DNA of 64,000 nt from Symbiodinium natans (lineage: Eukaryota; Sar; Dinophyceae; Suessiales; Symbiodiniaceae): assembly GCA_905221605.1 (NCBI GenBank), contig CAJNDS010002232.1, forward strand, positions 385,246 to 449,245. The letters are read 5' to 3'. Every line of letters begins with the position of its first letter. The stretch's first letter is position 1. A program made the translations under genes and the position numbers. The notes below the pieces were generated by a model. That model did no database searches. It was not told the origin of the DNA and saw only the letters and a list, made by a program, of their open reading frames with translations. Shown here piece after piece: positions 61,187-64,000 of this stretch.

Positions 61187-63093
61187 TTAAGACGCGTGCT
61201 TGGTGTTTGTGAAGGCTTGTTGGAGAATCCAGTAGATCATACCGATCGCGTAGGTCCCTAAGGGAGCCGCATAGTATGTGGCAAACTGCCAAGTAAAAGG
61301 CACTCCGAGAAATGTAAGCTGCCGTGGATGCAACCGCTCGTAGTCCAAGAACTCATTGACCAAGTGCCTCGCGTTCTCATCACGCGTCCTCCCGTGTGTC
61401 AAGAACACCCTGCGACCGATAGGTGATCTGAAAGGCGACACTGGCGAATCGGCGCCGCTTGGGTCAGGCGATTCTATCTCCTCGAGGCCGGACAACAACT
61501 CCACGTTGACAGTATTGCCCAGGTATACGAAGAGCACGATCATCGTGCCGAGGAATATACCAAAGGCTGCTGCATAGCACATTATCTCAAAGTCGTTCCC
61601 CGTATCTAACAAGACTGCCAGGCAGGTCAGCACCACCATCACAGCTTCTGCGACCCCACAGAGGCCGAGAATCAAGACCCGTTTGGAAACGGAGCGCTTG
61701 ATGTCTGAGAAGATTAGCGCCCGAGTCTCAAACCACCAGCCGAGAGTCAAATCTGGCTTCAGCTCGTCCGGAAAGGCGTGTGCTCCAATGTACTTCAAGC
61801 GTTGCTTGTGGACGATCCTGGCACGGATTCGATGTAGCCTGTGCCTTAGATGAGACTCCGGGACCCCGAAGCCTTGAGCTCTTACTTCTGTGCCTGCACC
61901 CGCGTGAGTTTAGAGCCTTTTTGGGGGGTTTTTTGTGGGCTTGGGTTTTTGGGGGTTAGGGCTCTCCCTGAGCCAAGTGCAAGATGATGGCCTGAAACTT
62001 CGGGCTGTCGTGGTCATGAAGATGCAGGAGGTTTCTCAGCTCACGCAAGGAGTTCGCTGCAGCATGAAGTTGGTAGCACCCAATGAAGATAAAGATGAAG
62101 GAGCCGCAGTAGAAGAACGTCGAGTCCCAAAGCGCAATGATGCTCCCCAGCGTGGTCTTGGTTCTCAGGCACTCTGACCCTTTTTGTAGCAGAGCTCCGG
62201 CCTCTGCCCAAGGGTTGCGGGTGGAGCCAGGATGCTGGAGCGTAGTGTTGCTATGCAAGAAGACCTGCACCAAGTCTGGCAGCATCAGGAACACCAGGCT
62301 CCCGCGTGTTATGGGAGCTGACCGCAATGAGGAGTCGCTAAACCAGAGGAAGGCCCCCAGAAGGGCGCTCAGTGGCACCATGACGCAAGGAAGGACCTTG
62401 CACAGCCTCCTGCGGGTCGTTGCGTCTGCCGAGAGCAGAACCTTCTTGTGGAACAAGAACAACAAGAAAGGATCGGAGTGGTCCCGAAAAGTCTTGTACT
62501 GCTCGCTGCTCACCGTCACGGTATTTGCCTCACCGCCCTCACCCTGGGGAAGGTGGATGTAGTCACCGCACCTCCCGTAGACCAGCACCCCAACATTGGG
62601 CTGCCGGCCACGGCGCAGCTTCTTCTCGTCAACCATCAGAGTCCTCCGAGCTTCTTCTCCTTCTTCCCAAGGTTGCTCCTCGTCCTCACTATACTCCCCT
62701 AAGAACCTTAATTAAAAATATGTTTTTAAATATCCTCTTGGGTTTTATATAAACAAAAATACAAAAAATTATTCCCAAGGGCGATATAGCCTCAGGCTCC
62801 TCAGGCTCAGAGGGCTCGGAGTCGCCGTCGCCGACGTCGTCATCGAGAAAGAAGTGCAGGAAGATCGGGCTCTTCACTTGATTCCCCAGATTCCTTTGAG
62901 CTGGGCTTTGAGATGGGCTGCGCGTGCTGCGCCCTTCGGGCTCCTGGCAGCGGATGGTCAAGGTGAGGTAAGGCTGAACCGTCTCGCAGACGGAGACTGC
63001 GCGGCGAAGAGCCTTGCCAAGCTCGGCACAGCTCTCCCACCACTGCCTCACGCGCGGCAGGTAGACCCGGTCTAAGGCCCGCGAGGTCACCAT
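61187..63093 (-). CDS. predicted multi-pass membrane protein, three exons
   Basis: Exons 62775-63093, 61967-62698 and 61187-61872 join with matching phase 1 to an uninterrupted frame of about 578 residues ending TAA. Introns (76 and 94 nt) both read G|GA...AG|G. The first junction links the acidic stretches SEPSEPEEPE and EYSEDEEQPWEEGEE. The second links ILHLAQ to GFGVPESHLRHR. Predicted hydrophobic segments include LPCVMVPLSALLGAFLWF, TFFYCGSFIFIFIGC, VLILGLCGVAEAVMVVLTC, AAAFGIFLGTMIVLFVYLG and YYAAPLGTYAIGMIYWIL, so probably five or six spans. I do not recognise the family. The start is uncertain: ATG at 63093 is the first in-frame Met, but the frame is open upstream to about 63117, where an AG could be an acceptor for a further exon. 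Unlike its neighbours, this gene has no long telomere-bearing introns, though intron 2 contains CCCTAACCCCC. Confidence 0.75.
61873..61966 (-). other. 94-nt GA-AG intron of the membrane-protein gene
   Basis: Starts GAGAGCCCTAACCCCC and ends GCTCAAG; removal restores frame and bypasses in-frame stops. Confidence 0.75.
62699..62774 (-). other. 76-nt GA-AG intron of the membrane-protein gene
   Basis: AT-rich, starts GAATAATT and ends TTCTTAG; removal restores frame. An identical 9-mer (TTCCCAAGG on +) occurs at 62664 and 62772, one copy at the donor and the other within the downstream exon. Confidence 0.75.
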
Positions 63094-63119
63094 GACCCGC
63101 CAGGACACGAAGGGGCCCA

Positions 63120-63380
63120 GCCTTACTGTTTGGTTACTAGGGAGTTTGGGGAATGAGGCACCCTGTTAGAATCCCTGAAAGGCGCTATGCCTCAATTCCC
63201 GGCTACCTACTCGAATCCCTTAAAGGGTATACATTTAGGGCCCTAGACTTCCCCTCCTTCCCTGCTACCCTACTCGAATCCCTTAAAGGGTATTAAACTT
63301 TGGCCCCTTTTTTCCCCCTCCTTCCCTCCTTACCCTAAACCCTAAACCCTAAACCCTAAACCCTAAACCCTAAACCCTCA
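63120..63380. repeat. AATCCCTTAAAGGG hairpin words and a CCCTAAA array
   Basis: Three diverged copies of a segment with CTACTCGAATCCCTTAAAGGGTAT (split by bases) at about 63165, 63210 and 63270, then CCCTAAA 63335-63380. The same CCCTTAAAGGG core sits in the centre of the hairpin at 45443. Confidence 0.7.
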
Positions 63381-63656
63381 ACCCAGGCGTTCTGGCTTAA
63401 GGTGTTGTGTAGTTTCTCTTCTGAGTCCACACGCCATTTGCCTGGAAACCCTAGTGCGGCTGTTTAAATTGCCCACGACTTTCACTGGCCTGCACTGTAC
63501 CAATTCTGGAGGTGCACGCTTAAGAGCCACTCCCTAGAGGAGTCTGGTTACTGCGCATACCCGTAGTTGCGCACGGGACGGAATTGCGCCTTTTAGTGCA
63601 GAGTGGCGCCTGCTGCAATAGCTGTTCGCTTTGGACCTATTGCCAATCCCCTTTTT

Positions 63657-64000
63657 ATGTTTCTTGGACGGCTGGTGGCCTTTCTGGGACTTTTTCTGTG
63701 GGTGGCTATCGAGCACTCTGGGAACGACGGCTCGTTCCGAGCCGGCCTGGCACCGCCGGCGTCGGAGACAGAGGTGTGTGGCGAGAACACAGCTTCGGAC
63801 TCTGGACAAGCCAGCGAGGCTCAGCACGGCCGAGATCCTCAGGGCCTGCAAACTTCTGCAGGGCCATCATTCTCAGTCTGCTTTACCCAGCCGCGCTCTT
63901 CACTGGGCGGGACTACAACGAACGGGTACAATGGCAAGCCATTCATGGTGCAATCAGTGCTTTACCAATCGGTCGGCAAAGGCAGCTTTCTGCTCGGTGT
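63657..64000 (+). CDS. N-terminal part of a signal-anchored or secreted protein (runs off the right edge)
   Basis: ATG at 63657 opens at least 114 codons without a stop to the window end; an in-frame TAG lies about 60 bases upstream. It begins MFLGRLVAFLGLFLWVAIE, a short hydrophobic segment typical of a signal peptide or membrane anchor. A Ser/Gly/Gln-rich stretch follows, then NGKPFMVQSVLYQSVGKGSF. Codons prefer C or G at the third position. Divergent to the membrane-protein gene. Product unknown. Confidence 0.6.
   Translation, partial: MFLGRLVAFLGLFLWVAIEHSGNDGSFRAGLAPPASETEVCGENTASDSGQASEAQHGRDPQGLQTSAGPSFSVCFTQPRSSLGGTTTNGYNGKPFMVQSVLYQSVGKGSFLLG

Noticed and set aside
53400-64000. Dinoflagellate spliced-leader gene
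   Set aside because: No match to the conserved CCATTTTGGCTCAAG ending was found by eye.

Overview
The window looks like nuclear DNA of a dinoflagellate or close relative. Four things support this. (1) Telomere-type repeat arrays (TTTAGGG on the + strand or CCCTAAA) are scattered through nearly the whole window. (2) Reconstructed introns mostly start with GC or GA instead of GT and end AG|G, as known for dinoflagellates. (3) A nuclear 18S rRNA fragment at 31150-31378 has alveolate-like wording. (4) The coding islands are GC-rich. The exact species cannot be named. A 100-N assembly gap lies at 32768-32867.

Main result: on the minus strand, from about 51.5 kb to the left edge, lies one aconitate hydratase gene (IRP1/AcnA type). 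It is cut into at least 37 exons of 21-87 nt, about 1.93 kb of coding sequence in 51.4 kb (under 4 percent). The exons appear in the correct order with compatible reading phases and rebuild the family's landmarks: [121 protein letters not shown] and GDSVTTDHISP. The C-terminal exons lie beyond position 1. Two short exons were not found (the counterpart of AAIRNCD and that of RVHPNTR), and the start codon was not found.

The introns hold telomeric arrays, MITE-like inverted-repeat elements, minisatellites, microsatellites, an rRNA fragment, and in one 11.8 kb intron (31766-43522) an AT-rich repeat block, a 54-bp satellite and an approximately 820-bp segmental tandem array. For about 20 of the 37 exons, the array that follows the exon in the transcript reads TTTAGGG and the array that precedes it reads CCCTAAA. 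The two ends of many introns are therefore complementary and could fold together.

Right part: 55.9-60.0 kb (minus strand) holds phase-compatible small exons of an unidentified gene, again between telomeric arrays. From 61187 to about 63093 (minus) lies a compact three-exon gene for a predicted multi-pass membrane protein of about 578 residues, with two short GA-AG introns. At 63657 a divergent + strand ORF with a hydrophobic N-terminus runs off the right edge. Most other long open frames in the window are translations of simple or telomeric repeats.
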